Source: Cellulosilyticum ruminicola JCM 14822 (GTDB taxonomy: Bacteria > Bacillota > Clostridia > Lachnospirales > Cellulosilyticaceae). From it: 64,000 nucleotides of DNA. The stretch is taken from NCBI RefSeq assembly GCF_001311925.1, contig NZ_BBCG01000002.1:62001-126000 (forward strand), written 5' to 3'. Shown here piece after piece: positions 1 to 7,141 of this stretch. The position numbers were made by a program, and so were the translations under genes. The first letter of the stretch is position 1, and each line of letters starts with the position of its first letter. The notes under the pieces are model-generated. The model had not been told where the DNA came from, ran no database searches, and saw only the letters and a list, made by a program, of their open reading frames with translations.

Positions 1-128
1 CCTCTTGTTAACTTTTAAATTTTATGTTTATTTTATGCACTTCTTCTTTTAAATATATACAAGCAAAATGTTCCAATCCTTTGATATTCTTGAAAGTTTC
101 ATAGAATATTTTTTTAAGGGGTAAAGGC

Positions 129-156
129 TTGAATTATCCCGCTACGGGACTATAAT
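129..156 (+). promoter_or_regulatory. Sigma-A-type promoter with a palindrome in its spacer
   Basis: TTGAAT at 129-134 and a perfect TATAAT at 151-156 are separated by 16 bases. The spacer contains the perfect palindrome TCCCG-CTA-CGGGA, which would sit under RNA polymerase and looks like a repressor operator. Further down, ATCAAC and GTTGAT form a small hairpin in the leader (about 163-181) just before the ribosome binding site of the 41-residue gene. The promoter is seen directly; repressor binding is inference. Confidence 0.7.
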
Positions 157-205
157 GTAGTTATCAACAAAAGAAGTTGATAATAAATCTAAGGAGGTCT
201 TGTTT

Positions 206-331
206 ATGTCACATCAAAAATCAATTAACAAACGTTTAGCAGCTAGTAAACTTGCAGGAGCAGAAGGTGCTACTCCTGAGACTAATTCAAACAAAAAGTC
301 TTATGGGTCAAAAAACAAGAAATCAAAATAA
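206..331 (+). CDS. Small basic protein of 41 residues, unknown function
   Basis: ATG at 206 follows AAGGAGGT at 191-198 at good distance and the frame runs to TAA at 329-331. The 41-residue product starts MSHQKSINKR and ends in a Lys/Ser/Asn-rich tail (SNKKSYGSKNKKSK). It is highly basic and has no hydrophobic segment, so it is probably cytosolic and may bind nucleic acid, like other tiny clostridial basic proteins; that role is a guess. A strong promoter 50 bases upstream and an ideal ribosome binding site argue that it is a real, well-expressed gene. I do not recognise the family. Confidence 0.65.
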   Translation: MSHQKSINKRLAASKLAGAEGATPETNSNKKSYGSKNKKSK

Positions 332-504
332 TTATGGTTCAGACATTGTTTTCTAATCACAATGCAAACGGTGCTATTCTCTAGTTTGACTAGTCCATAA
401 CACCCGTTTACATATTTTACAGATTTTATGACACTATCCCCCTATTCTCTTCTCTCTCCTCCTTTATATCTTCTATCATTTCTTTTGATATAATATTGGA
501 ATCA

Positions 505-907
505 TATGCGTTAACTATCTAGACTTTTTAAACTTTTTATATCATCTATTATCGAAGAAATTGTAAAATCATCTGTTCTTATGAAACGTCATTCTAAGCT
601 TTTACCTGAAACCTTTGGGCTTGTTAGACTATAAAAATATTACTGAAGAAGTGATTGCTGAAAAGTGTGCTTCTATTCAAAATAGTGTATCTCTAAGTAA
701 ACAAGCTATTTTAAAAAGGTTAAATGAAAGTATTCCATTTCTAAAAAAATTACTACAGAGAGCATTTGCTTTAATCTATGCTAATGCTTTAGAACGTCAT
801 TCCTCTTTATTATTGAACTACTTTTCAGATATTAAACTTTTAGATACTACAACGATTTCTTTACCTGATCAAACTGTTGATGATTATGCTGGTATGAGTG
901 GTCGAAA
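505..907 (+). pseudogene. IS4-family transposase, broken N-terminal part
   Basis: A TTG-initiated open frame at 615-907 encodes the N-terminal helical part of an IS4-type transposase, ending in LLDTTTISLPDQ and then DYAGMSGRK, the place where this family carries its first catalytic aspartate (LLDTTT). The preceding bases 505-614 continue the same protein in another frame (MKRHSKLLPETF), so there is a frameshift near 612. The reading frame is cut exactly at 908, where an IS66-type end begins. The C-terminal end of a related transposase reappears near 1620-1680. This is a dead, nested insertion-sequence remnant. Confidence 0.7.
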
Positions 908-1007
908 GTAAGCGGTAAATAGTTCGTACCTCGAAAACTAGTAGTTTTTTGAGACAATGATATAGAACTTTAATAAACTATTAGTTTTTAGGAGGTGCTC
1001 CATCATA

Positions 1008-1346
1008 GATAAAACTACTTATCAAATACGACTTAACAACTAGGCTGCACTCATTAATGAGTGCAATAACAGTAACATGACTAAAAAAGCATGGTGTATT
1101 GCGAATAACATTAACGAAAAACAATTTTTTTACTGGCAAAGTCGTGTACGCATGCAGCTTGTTCAAGAATTAGAGCCAACATCAACTTTAACTCCAAAGC
1201 CTATGGCCTCAGATCGCATACCTGCTCATCTAGTTCGATCTAATCCTGATGCTGTTTTACATATAAAAGATTTTACTTTAGAAATCAATAATTTACTCTC
1301 TCCTGAGTTATTAGGTTTGTTGATTCAGTCGGTAACCCATGCTTAA
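1008..1346 (+). pseudogene. tnpA: IS66-family accessory protein TnpA, with nonsense codon
   Basis: The product is the small helix-turn-helix accessory protein of IS66 elements: the frame reads DKTTYQIRLNN, then TAG at 1041-1043, then AALINECSNSNMTKKAWCI and NEKQFFYWQSRVR. The family normally has Trp before this segment, so TGG has become TAG. A shorter open frame from ATG 1077 to TAA 1346 remains, and it overlaps the tnpB start as in intact elements. The original start codon near 1002 also appears lost, since ATC/ATA stand where ATG is expected behind the AGGAGGT site. Family assignment is firm; activity is not expected. Confidence 0.65.
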
Positions 1347-1555
1347 TGATGTAAAAGGGTTTGACAAAGTATACCTAGCCTGTGGTCATACTGACCTTAG
1401 ACTTGGGTTATAAACGTTTAGAAGCTGGACGTTTTCAATGGCCTAGCACGGAAAATGATGTATTAAGTATTACGCACGAGCAATTTCAATGGCTTATGCA
1501 AGACTTGGCTATTGAACAGAAAAAAGTAATTCCAAAAGTTGCCTTCTGTGGATAA
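1339..1555 (+). pseudogene. tnpB: IS66-family TnpB, internally deleted
   Basis: ATG at 1339 begins MLNDVKGFDKVYLACGHTDL, the conserved N-terminus of IS66 TnpB with the CGxTDLR signature, but the frame stops after 24 residues. The conserved C-terminal block (YKRLEAGRFQWPST, then LSITHEQFQWLMQDLAIE) follows at once in another frame and ends at TAA 1553-1555. About half of the normal protein of roughly 115 residues is missing. The overlap of its start with the tnpA stop is typical of the family. Confidence 0.65.
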
Positions 1556-1592
1556 AATTTTTGATTTTTTATAAAAAAGTTCAAAAATCCTA

Positions 1593-1783
1593 TACCTATA
1601 AGATCTAATAGGTATAGGAAACGATACCTATCTATCAAGATTTTTCATAGCTTCCTTTATAGGGTAGCATAAATTTTTATAATTGAATAGAAATTTTTTA
1701 GACAGATGCAAATCTGTCTATTTGTAGTGTCTAAAAATAGAAAAAGAGTACGTTTCTAACACAATGTTAACTTAATGACATTG
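1593..1783 (+). mobile_element. IS4-family remnant: transposase C-terminus and right inverted repeat
   Basis: The frame ending KIFHSFLYRVA followed by TAA (about 1627-1674) matches the transposase C-termini at 20186-20296 and 53470-53515. A hairpin CCTATACCTAT/ATAGGTATAGG (about 1591-1620) precedes it; the copy near 53430 has a hairpin at the same place with different paired bases. The element closes with TTAACTTAATGACATTG at 1767-1783, the right terminal repeat shared by all copies in this window. Together with 505-907 it is one IS4-type element split by the IS66 insertion and then eroded. Confidence 0.6.
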
Positions 1784-1991
1784 CCTTTTTAAGGCATCTC
1801 TTTTTTGATTTATTCTTATTTATCTTAAAGCGTAATCCAGTTGCAAGTAACATCATCATTCCACCTATAATCAATGTTTGAAGCTGTACATTTTCTCGTA
1901 TACCATCTGAACCTACAACACTGGAAAGCATAAATCCTAAGCCCCAAGCAAATAGAATGGTTGTTAACTGCTTAATATTCTCTTTATTCAT
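1767..1991 (-). CDS. Small two-helix membrane protein, C-terminus altered by an IS end
   Basis: The 74-residue product has two hydrophobic stretches (about residues 8-26 and 38-54) followed by a Lys-rich tail, so it is probably a small integral membrane protein with both ends in the cytosol. It starts at ATG with an AGGAGA site and lies 19 bases downstream of proC, so it is likely co-transcribed. The last residues AMSLS and the TAA stop are read from the terminal inverted repeat of the neighbouring IS4 remnant, so the native C-terminus may be lost. I do not recognise the family. Confidence 0.55.
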   Translation of the reverse strand: MNKENIKQLTTILFAWGLGFMLSSVVGSDGIRENVQLQTLIIGGMMMLLATGLRFKINKNKSKKRCLKKAMSLS

Positions 1992-2010
1992 TGTGTCTCC
2001 TATGTGTCTA

Positions 2011-2805
2011 CTACATTCCTTTTGCTTTAGCTGTACAAGCTTTCATAGCCTCAAATACTGTACTTCTAAGTCCTTTTTCTTCTAATACACGTACAGCTTC
2101 TATAGTTGTACCTCCTGGTGAACATACCATATCTTTTAATTCTCCAGGATGTTTTCCTGTTTCTAATACCATTTTGGCGCTTCCCATAACTGCTTGGGCT
2201 GCAAATTCATATGCCTGTTTACGTGGCATGCCATCTGCTACTGCCGCATCTGCCATAGCTTCAATAAACATATATACATAAGCTGGTGAACTACCACTTA
2301 CAGATACGACAGCATCCATTAAATGTTCACCTACTACTTCAACTTTCCCAAAGCCTCTTAAAATATTACAAACATAATCAAGTTCTTCTTTTGTAACTTT
2401 TTCACTTGCGCAAGCTGCTGTCATACCTTCTCCTACAAGAGCAGGTGTATTAGGCATTGTACGCACGATTTTAAGTGCTTTTCCAAATAAACCTTCAAGT
2501 CTTTTAAGTGTTTGACCTGGTGCAATTGTTATGATTAGTTTAGTTTCATCTACAACATCTTTAATTTCTTTAATAACTGTTTCATAATATTGAGGTTTTA
2601 CAGAAAGTACAAGTACCTCAGATTTTTGTGCTACCTCTTTATTATCTTTTGTTACTGTAATGCCTAGGCTTTCTTTAGCTGCTTCTAAAGCTACATCAAA
2701 AGCATCTGATGCAATGACTTCATCTTTTGTAAAAATGCCATTGGCTATAATGCCCCCCATCATAGCTTTTGCCATATTACCCGCGCCGATAAAACCGATT
2801 TTCAT
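2011..2805 (-). CDS. proC: Pyrroline-5-carboxylate reductase
   Basis: This enzyme reduces 1-pyrroline-5-carboxylate to L-proline with NAD(P)H, the last step of proline synthesis, in the cytosol. The 264-residue length is normal. The N-terminal Rossmann motif is GFIGAGNMAKAM (residues 4-15), the middle carries the VRTMPNTPALVGEG signature (about 115-128), and the C-terminal dimer domain has the DAVVSVSGSSPAYVY and SPGGTTIEA blocks that define the family. ATG at 2805 has a GAGGAG site eight bases upstream. A small membrane-protein gene follows 19 bases downstream. Identification is secure. Confidence 0.97.
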   Translation of the reverse strand: MKIGFIGAGNMAKAMMGGIIANGIFTKDEVIASDAFDVALEAAKESLGITVTKDNKEVAQKSEVLVLSVKPQYYETVIKEIKDVVDETKLIITIAPGQTLKRLEGLFGKALKIVRTMPNTPALVGEGMTAACASEKVTKEELDYVCNILRGFGKVEVVGEHLMDAVVSVSGSSPAYVYMFIEAMADAAVADGMPRKQAYEFAAQAVMGSAKMVLETGKHPGELKDMVCSPGGTTIEAVRVLEEKGLRSTVFEAMKACTAKAKGM

Positions 2806-2994
2806 ATACCCATCTCCTCTTTAGCTTTATTATTTTAATGTAATGAATTTCTCTATTTATGAAATTCCTTCTTTTATAGTAAAACTAATTTTTACTAATT
2901 TCAAATTAATAATCTATATTCTTACTAAACTCACTTAAATCATACCTATTTTGCTAAAAAAACTTGTGCGTATTAACCTATAAAATTATTAATA

Positions 2995-3046
2995 CAAAAA
3001 AGCTGCAACGAAATCCCAAACCATTTCGCTACAGCTACTTTTATTT
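2995..3046 (-). terminator. Rho-independent terminator of bioY
   Basis: The arms AGCTGCAACGAAAT and ATTTCGCTACAGCT form a stem around an eight-base loop, flanked by an A-run on one side and a T-run on the other, so it can stop transcription from either side. It lies just past the bioY stop. Confidence 0.75.
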
Positions 3047-3073
3047 CTTCTTTTCTTCAAGTGATCTCAGTTT

Positions 3074-3613
3074 TTAACAAGCCTCTCTTAATGTTGGTAA
3101 AGCTCGTTTAAGGGCCATACTAATGTAAACTGACGCCACAGATTTAATAAGATCTCCTGGAATAAATGGCACTATTGCACTCATTACTACTGTACCCATA
3201 CTAACTTGTTGATAGTAACTCATGAAAATAGCCCCTAAGGCATAAATGATTGTAAGACCTACAAAAATAGTCACAACTAAATATCGTTTAAAACTTACAC
3301 CCTTTCCTTTTACAATGCTCATCACAACTGGTGCAATCCAAAAGCCAAAATAATAGCCACCCGTAGGCCCTAAAATCTTACCTATACCAGATGCCCCTCC
3401 TCCAAATACAGGCAATCCTATGCTTCCCATTAACAAATAAATCCCTACAGTTATAAAAGCTTCTTTAGGTGTTAATGTAAAGGCAATCATATTAATAACA
3501 ATGGTCATTGCTGTTACCATAGCTGGTGTAAAAGGTAACGGAAATGATATGTATGCTGATACGCAAAGTAAAGCGATACAAATTGCAATTTTAGTTAACT
3601 GTCTACTTTTCAT
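3074..3613 (-). CDS. bioY: Biotin transporter substrate-binding subunit BioY
   Basis: BioY is the integral-membrane S component of the ECF-type biotin uptake system; it binds biotin and works with a shared EcfAAT energising module, which is not encoded here. The product (179 residues from the ATG at 3613, placed eight bases after GGGAG) has about six hydrophobic segments and the family blocks GPTGGYYFGFW (about 83-93) and PFIPGDLIKS (about 150-159). A longer frame begins at a GTG nine bases earlier, but that start would overlap the ribosome binding site. A BirA-type operator stands upstream, in agreement with biotin control. Confidence 0.93.
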   Translation of the reverse strand: MKSRQLTKIAICIALLCVSAYISFPLPFTPAMVTAMTIVINMIAFTLTPKEAFITVGIYLLMGSIGLPVFGGGASGIGKILGPTGGYYFGFWIAPVVMSIVKGKGVSFKRYLVVTIFVGLTIIYALGAIFMSYYQQVSMGTVVMSAIVPFIPGDLIKSVASVYISMALKRALPTLREAC

Positions 3614-3673
3614 ATTTAACACTCCCTATTAAAATATTACAAAAATTTATTATATTTTTATAATAACAAACAA

Positions 3674-3722
3674 AAATGTGATTGTAAACTATATATCATA
3701 ACATTTGTTTACAATCACATTT
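3674..3722. promoter_or_regulatory. BirA (biotin repressor) operator upstream of bioY
   Basis: A perfect 16-base inverted repeat, AAATGTGATTGTAAAC and GTTTACAATCACATTT, is separated by 17 bases. Its core, TTGTAAAC (3682-3689) and GTTTACAA (3707-3714), agrees in sequence and spacing with the known Firmicute BirA operator. BirA bound to biotinyl-AMP would repress bioY when biotin is ample. birA itself is not in the window. Confidence 0.8.
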
Positions 3723-3733
3723 CATTAACCTAT

Positions 3734-3928
3734 TTAGCCTTCACCATAGACATATAAATAGTTTTCATATAATTCTTCGCAAGTACGTTCACTTAAATAA
3801 TCTGCAGCAATATAAAATTCTTCTACAATATCATCTCTACTTGCTTCTACCTTTGTTTTACCAAAGAGCTGGTCATTATCTTGTATTTCAAAGAGCCAAC
3901 CATGCCATTCCATTTGGGTTATATACAT
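3734..3928 (-). CDS. Small acidic protein of 64 residues, unknown
   Basis: The product starts MYITQMEWHGWLFEIQDND and is rich in Glu/Asp and aromatic residues, without a membrane segment or signal peptide. It is probably a small cytosolic protein. The ATG is preceded by an AAAGGAT-type site. It lies 17 bases after the stop of the small membrane-protein gene at 3946-4146, so the two are probably one transcript. I do not recognise the family and nothing in the sequence fixes a role. Confidence 0.6.
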   Translation of the reverse strand: MYITQMEWHGWLFEIQDNDQLFGKTKVEASRDDIVEEFYIAADYLSERTCEELYENYLYVYGEG

Positions 3929-3945
3929 TTTTTATCCTTTCTATT

Positions 3946-4146
3946 CTAGCCCTGCATGTCCTTTTTTTGTTTCTTTTTTAAGCGGTTATTTTGTATATCC
4001 AAAATAACTGCAAATGCTAAAAGTCCTATTAATGTAATAAGTGAAACATCATCTACAAATGGTGCTCCTGTCATTAATGCAATACCAAAACGTAATATAC
4101 ACAGTGTTATAAGTAATGCACAATATTTAATAAGATATTTTTTCAT
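3946..4146 (-). CDS. Small membrane protein of 66 residues, unknown
   Basis: Two hydrophobic stretches (about residues 5-25 and 32-49) are followed by a strongly basic tail (NNRLKKKQKKDMQG), which predicts a two-helix inner-membrane protein with a cytosolic C-terminus. The start is taken at the ATG at 4146 because GGGGGAG lies just upstream; the TTG at 4158 would lie within that ribosome binding site. It precedes the 64-residue acidic protein and follows a 40-residue gene, all on the minus strand. Function unknown. Confidence 0.6.
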   Translation of the reverse strand: MKKYLIKYCALLITLCILRFGIALMTGAPFVDDVSLITLIGLLAFAVILDIQNNRLKKKQKKDMQG

Positions 4147-4239
4147 ATGCTCCCCCAATATCTATGTATGCTAATAAAATGCTTTGCCAAGCACCTTATT
4201 AGCCTTATCATTCATTATATCATATATACTACTTTTGCT

Positions 4240-4362
4240 TTAGTTCTGTCCGCCTAAACACATTTCTACCCAGTTCTCTGTAATGTGTCTTACGTACTTC
4301 CAGCCTTGATGCTCTAACCACTCTAAACTCACCTTGTTTAAATCCCATTGTACTAGAATCAT
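4240..4362 (-). CDS. Very small protein of 40 residues, unknown
   Basis: ATG at 4362 follows GAGGTGAG and opens a 40-residue frame that starts MILVQWDLNKVSLEWLEHQG and ends at TAA 4240-4242. It holds four tryptophans, is mildly acidic and is not hydrophobic enough to span a membrane. The good ribosome binding site and position in a row of small minus-strand genes support it, but with this length and no recognised relative it could be chance. Confidence 0.4.
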   Translation of the reverse strand: MILVQWDLNKVSLEWLEHQGWKYVRHITENWVEMCLGGQN

Positions 4363-4537
4363 ATACTCACCTCGTTTAGAAGCATAACCTTATTTTCACC
4401 TATTTATACAAGCATCCCACTTGATTTCCAAGGTTCTTATAAAATAAGTTATTATATTATACGTACTATCAAGAGCTATTGATACAAATTTCTACTTTTT
4501 ACAACAAGTTTTCACACTTATTTAAGCTACCTATAAA

Positions 4538-5626
4538 CTAAGCAAATAATTCTTGTAATCTTGCTGTTTCAATACCTACACCTATGATACAAATACGTCC
4601 TGTATATTCTGCTGGTCCTGTTACTACACTTGTTTCTTCTGGTACATAATTAAAGTGTAACCATGTACCATCTTCAGCTTCTACAATTCCCTTAGCTCTT
4701 AAAACTGTGCCATAATTCCCCTCCAATTCAAAAGTTCTTAAGATATCTTCAAGACCTTCCTTTGTAAATTTACGACAAGTTTCAGTTCCCCAACTAATAA
4801 ATACTTCATCTGCATGATGATGCTCGTGATCATGGGTATGCCCTTCACAACAATCGTGGTGATGATGTACTTCGCTATGTGTATGTTCACTTTCTTCGCA
4901 GCATTCGTGATAATGCTTATGTTCATGATGTCTTTCTTCCTCACATGCATGACAATGACATTCTCCTTCATGATGATGATAATCTTCATGCGAATGATGT
5001 TCTTCGTGAGCTTCTAAAATAGTTGTAAAATCACATTTTGTGAAAGCGCCTAAAATTTGTTTACCTGTTAATTGGTCCCAAGGTGTTGTAATAATGGTTG
5101 CCTCTTGATTGACTTTACGGATTTCATTTATACATGTTTCAAGTTTACTTTCTGCTATAGTTTGTGTACGGCTTAAAACAATGCTTTGTGCACTACTGAT
5201 TTGATTTTCATAAAACTCTCCATAGTTACGAAGATACATTTTGCATTTATTAGCATCTACAACAGCTACACTATATTCAATCTCAATACCATAGCTTTCT
5301 GGTAAATTTAAAATAGCATTTTGCACATCTGAAAGCCTACCTACACCTGATGGTTCAATGATAATACGCTCTGGAGAATAAGTTTCAATCACTTTTTCTA
5401 AAGCCTTCTCAAAGTTTCCTACTAATGAGCAGCAAATGCACCCTGCATTGATTTCTTGAACTTCAATGCCTGCTTCTTTTAAAAAGCCCCCATCTACACC
5501 AATTTCACCAAATTCATTTTCGATTAAAACTAACTTTTCACCTTGAAAAGCTTCTTTAATGAGCTTTTTAATAAGTGTTGTTTTACCTGCACCTAAAAAA
5601 CCTGAAATAATATTAACTTTAATCAT
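4538..5626 (-). CDS. G3E-family (CobW/ZNG-like) GTPase with His-rich metal-binding insert
   Basis: A P-loop metallochaperone GTPase of the COG0523 group. Walker A is GFLGAGKTT (residues 9-17) and the metal-binding motif CICC lies near residue 64, followed by a switch block IIIEPSGVG (about 90-98). Between about residues 205 and 275 there is a long insert very rich in His, Glu and Cys, which fits zinc, nickel or cobalt storage or delivery. A compact CobW C-terminal domain closes the 362-residue protein. ATG at 5626 has an AAAGGAG site. It is 53 bases downstream of a second G3E GTPase, so they are probably co-expressed. The metal cannot be told from sequence. Confidence 0.85.
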   Translation of the reverse strand: MIKVNIISGFLGAGKTTLIKKLIKEAFQGEKLVLIENEFGEIGVDGGFLKEAGIEVQEINAGCICCSLVGNFEKALEKVIETYSPERIIIEPSGVGRLSDVQNAILNLPESYGIEIEYSVAVVDANKCKMYLRNYGEFYENQISSAQSIVLSRTQTIAESKLETCINEIRKVNQEATIITTPWDQLTGKQILGAFTKCDFTTILEAHEEHHSHEDYHHHEGECHCHACEEERHHEHKHYHECCEESEHTHSEVHHHHDCCEGHTHDHEHHHADEVFISWGTETCRKFTKEGLEDILRTFELEGNYGTVLRAKGIVEAEDGTWLHFNYVPEETSVVTGPAEYTGRICIIGVGIETARLQELFA

Positions 5627-5679
5627 GTTTTGTCTCCTTTAATCTATAATCTTATCATTCCTATAGCTTACTGTTTCCA

Positions 5680-6632
5680 TTAATAGTTCATATAAACTAA
5701 GTTATCTTCTGGCATCTTCATTGGTTTAAACGATTCAATGACCATACGGATTTGTTCTTTCGTACCTTCCTTAGTTTTAACTTTTATATACTCAAGATGC
5801 CCAACTATTTCACCCCAGCACTGTTCTTTAGTTCTTTCCAAATTATCACCAACACATACAAATCCCATAAAGGAAATATCATCAGTACAGCATGTCATCC
5901 CGCATCTTCCAAAAGCATAGCATTTGTGTGGTGTCATATAACAAATGAAACCTTCTGCCTTAATCTTCTTATTTTGATAGTGCTCTTTATTTTCTATAGC
6001 ATCTATATACCAAATGCCATAATCATCTAACTTACTTCAATAAGTGGTTTATTAATATCAAATGGTAATTCCTCATTTTGAACAATTGAGAGCTTACCAT
6101 CTACAGATTCAAATGCTAATTGAGCTTCTGGATTAACCATTTTAACAATACGTTTGATGCTGCTTTGTTTAACAGCTTCGTTGCAACGATTAAATATAAT
6201 AAAATCAGCTGCTCTAAAATGCATCATCATATATTCCTTTATATTATTAAACTGTAATTCAAACTGACTCGCATCTACTAAAGCAATATTGCGCATTGCT
6301 ACCCAGGTATCTGGAAAAGCTAGGCGATTAAATAAATCTAGAATCCACATACCATTCATTTCAATATATACTTTATCTGGCTTATATTTTGCATCGCACT
6401 CCGCAATGAATTCCGTAGTTAACTCTTCTTCTTTTTCAATATATACAATATCTGTATTGGCTTCTTTTAAAAACTTAGGGTCATATTCTTCTTCCCCTTC
6501 TTCACAGGCAATAATAAGGCTCTTTTCATTGGTACGAAACTTAGCCTTTTCAATGAACTCTGTAATAATTGACGTCTTACCGCTTTCTAAAAATCCTAGC
6601 AAAAGATAAACAAATACTTCTCGTTTTGCCAT
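5680..6632 (-). pseudogene. G3E-family GTPase with DUF1980-like C-terminal domain, frameshifted
   Basis: The first frame (6027-6632, 201 residues) is a G3E P-loop GTPase: GFLESGKTS Walker A near residue 13, CEEGEEEYD and YIEMNGMW blocks. It stops at PLIEVS. The second frame is open from 6036 to 5680 and continues without a gap: KLDDYGIWYIDAIENKEHY, then GRCGMTCCTDDISFMGFVC, which resembles the C-terminal domain of YcgQ/DUF1980 proteins with its conserved CC. Related clostridial proteins carry both parts in one chain of about 315 residues. Adding one A next to codon 6031-6033 restores this. The open frame also continues upstream of the ATG to about 6695 (EVLQYVEKRGEK), which may be the tail of a lost partner gene. 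Confidence 0.7.
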
Positions 6633-6787
6633 TTTTTCACCACGCTTTTCTACATACTGTAATACTTCATTTAAATGGTAGTCCTTACCTTTTATTTTGT
6701 CAATATATTAAATTTATTTAAACTTTACTACACTTTAAAGCTGTATTGCAAAATCACAATATTCAGTTATATATTAGTATATAACGC

Positions 6788-6848
6788 AAATATCCACCTA
6801 ACTATTTAGTACCTTCACTTTAAATTACTAATAGTTACGTGGATATTT
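6788..6848. repeat. Inverted repeat with 19-base arms in a gene-free stretch
   Basis: AAATATCCACCTAACTATT (6788-6806) and AATAGTTACGTGGATATTT (6830-6848) pair with one mismatch around a 23-base loop. It lies in the gene-free region between the GTPase gene and the 54-residue gene. There is no clear U-run, so it is less likely to be a simple terminator; a regulatory hairpin or a tiny repeat element is possible. Nothing else stands out between 6633 and 6899. Confidence 0.6.
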
Positions 6849-6899
6849 AGTTAATTTTATTTTATTCCTAAACCTAAATGATTAAGTATCATTTATCTC

Positions 6900-7064
6900 T
6901 TAACTCAATCTTCCTCCTCTAAACTTAATCTCTTCTAATTTATCCGCTACTTCCTGCTCTACTCTATAAGGTCCCACCTGAACTTTTCGCTGCTTTCCTT
7001 TAGATTGCCCTTCCATTATTTGCTCAACATTTCTCATAATAATACCAAGCCTATTTGTAAACAT
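6900..7064 (-). CDS. Small basic protein of 54 residues, possibly a gene remnant
   Basis: ATG at 7062-7064 follows AAGGAG by nine bases and opens a 54-residue frame beginning MFTNRLGIIM and ending FRGGRLS. A second in-frame ATG three codons earlier overlaps the ribosome binding site. The frame is open upstream for about 20 further codons (LSLDKEGQQIPKE), so this may be the tail of a longer lost gene. The composition is basic and amphipathic with no membrane segment. Family not recognised; it lies between IS-free gene debris (MFS fragment) and the G3E GTPase pair. Confidence 0.35.
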   Translation of the reverse strand: MFTNRLGIIMRNVEQIMEGQSKGKQRKVQVGPYRVEQEVADKLEEIKFRGGRLS

Positions 7065-7141
7065 AGTTCTCATCTCCTTAGGAATTTGCTGTCCCTCTTT
7101 ATCTAAGCTTAGTGTATGCCTTTTTTAAGATTAACTCAATG

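Larger units (their letters stand above)
908..1592 (+). mobile_element. IS66-family insertion sequence remnant (left end, tnpA, part of tnpB)
   Basis: The sequence GTAAGCGG at 908-915 is the typical terminal start of IS66-family elements and it interrupts the IS4 transposase frame precisely. Behind it come a 90-base leader with AGGAGGT, a damaged tnpA and a damaged tnpB. The large tnpC transposase and the right inverted repeat are gone, so the right boundary is uncertain; IS4-like sequence resumes at about 1593. The element cannot move. Confidence 0.65.

Noticed and set aside
1077-1346. Treating the IS66 TnpA frame as an intact gene
   Set aside because: Homology continues upstream of ATG 1077 through a TAG at 1041-1043, so the frame is the rear part of a broken gene.
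4814-5017. Met-rich open frame opposite the His-rich insert
   Set aside because: It is the exact complement of the His-codon repeat (CAT/CAC read as ATG/GTG); codon bias explains the open frame and there is no ribosome binding site.
6027-6036. Programmed -1 frameshift joining GTPase and DUF1980-like domain
   Set aside because: The site GAA GTA AGT TAG is not a slippery heptamer and no pseudoknot is evident; a lost A is simpler.
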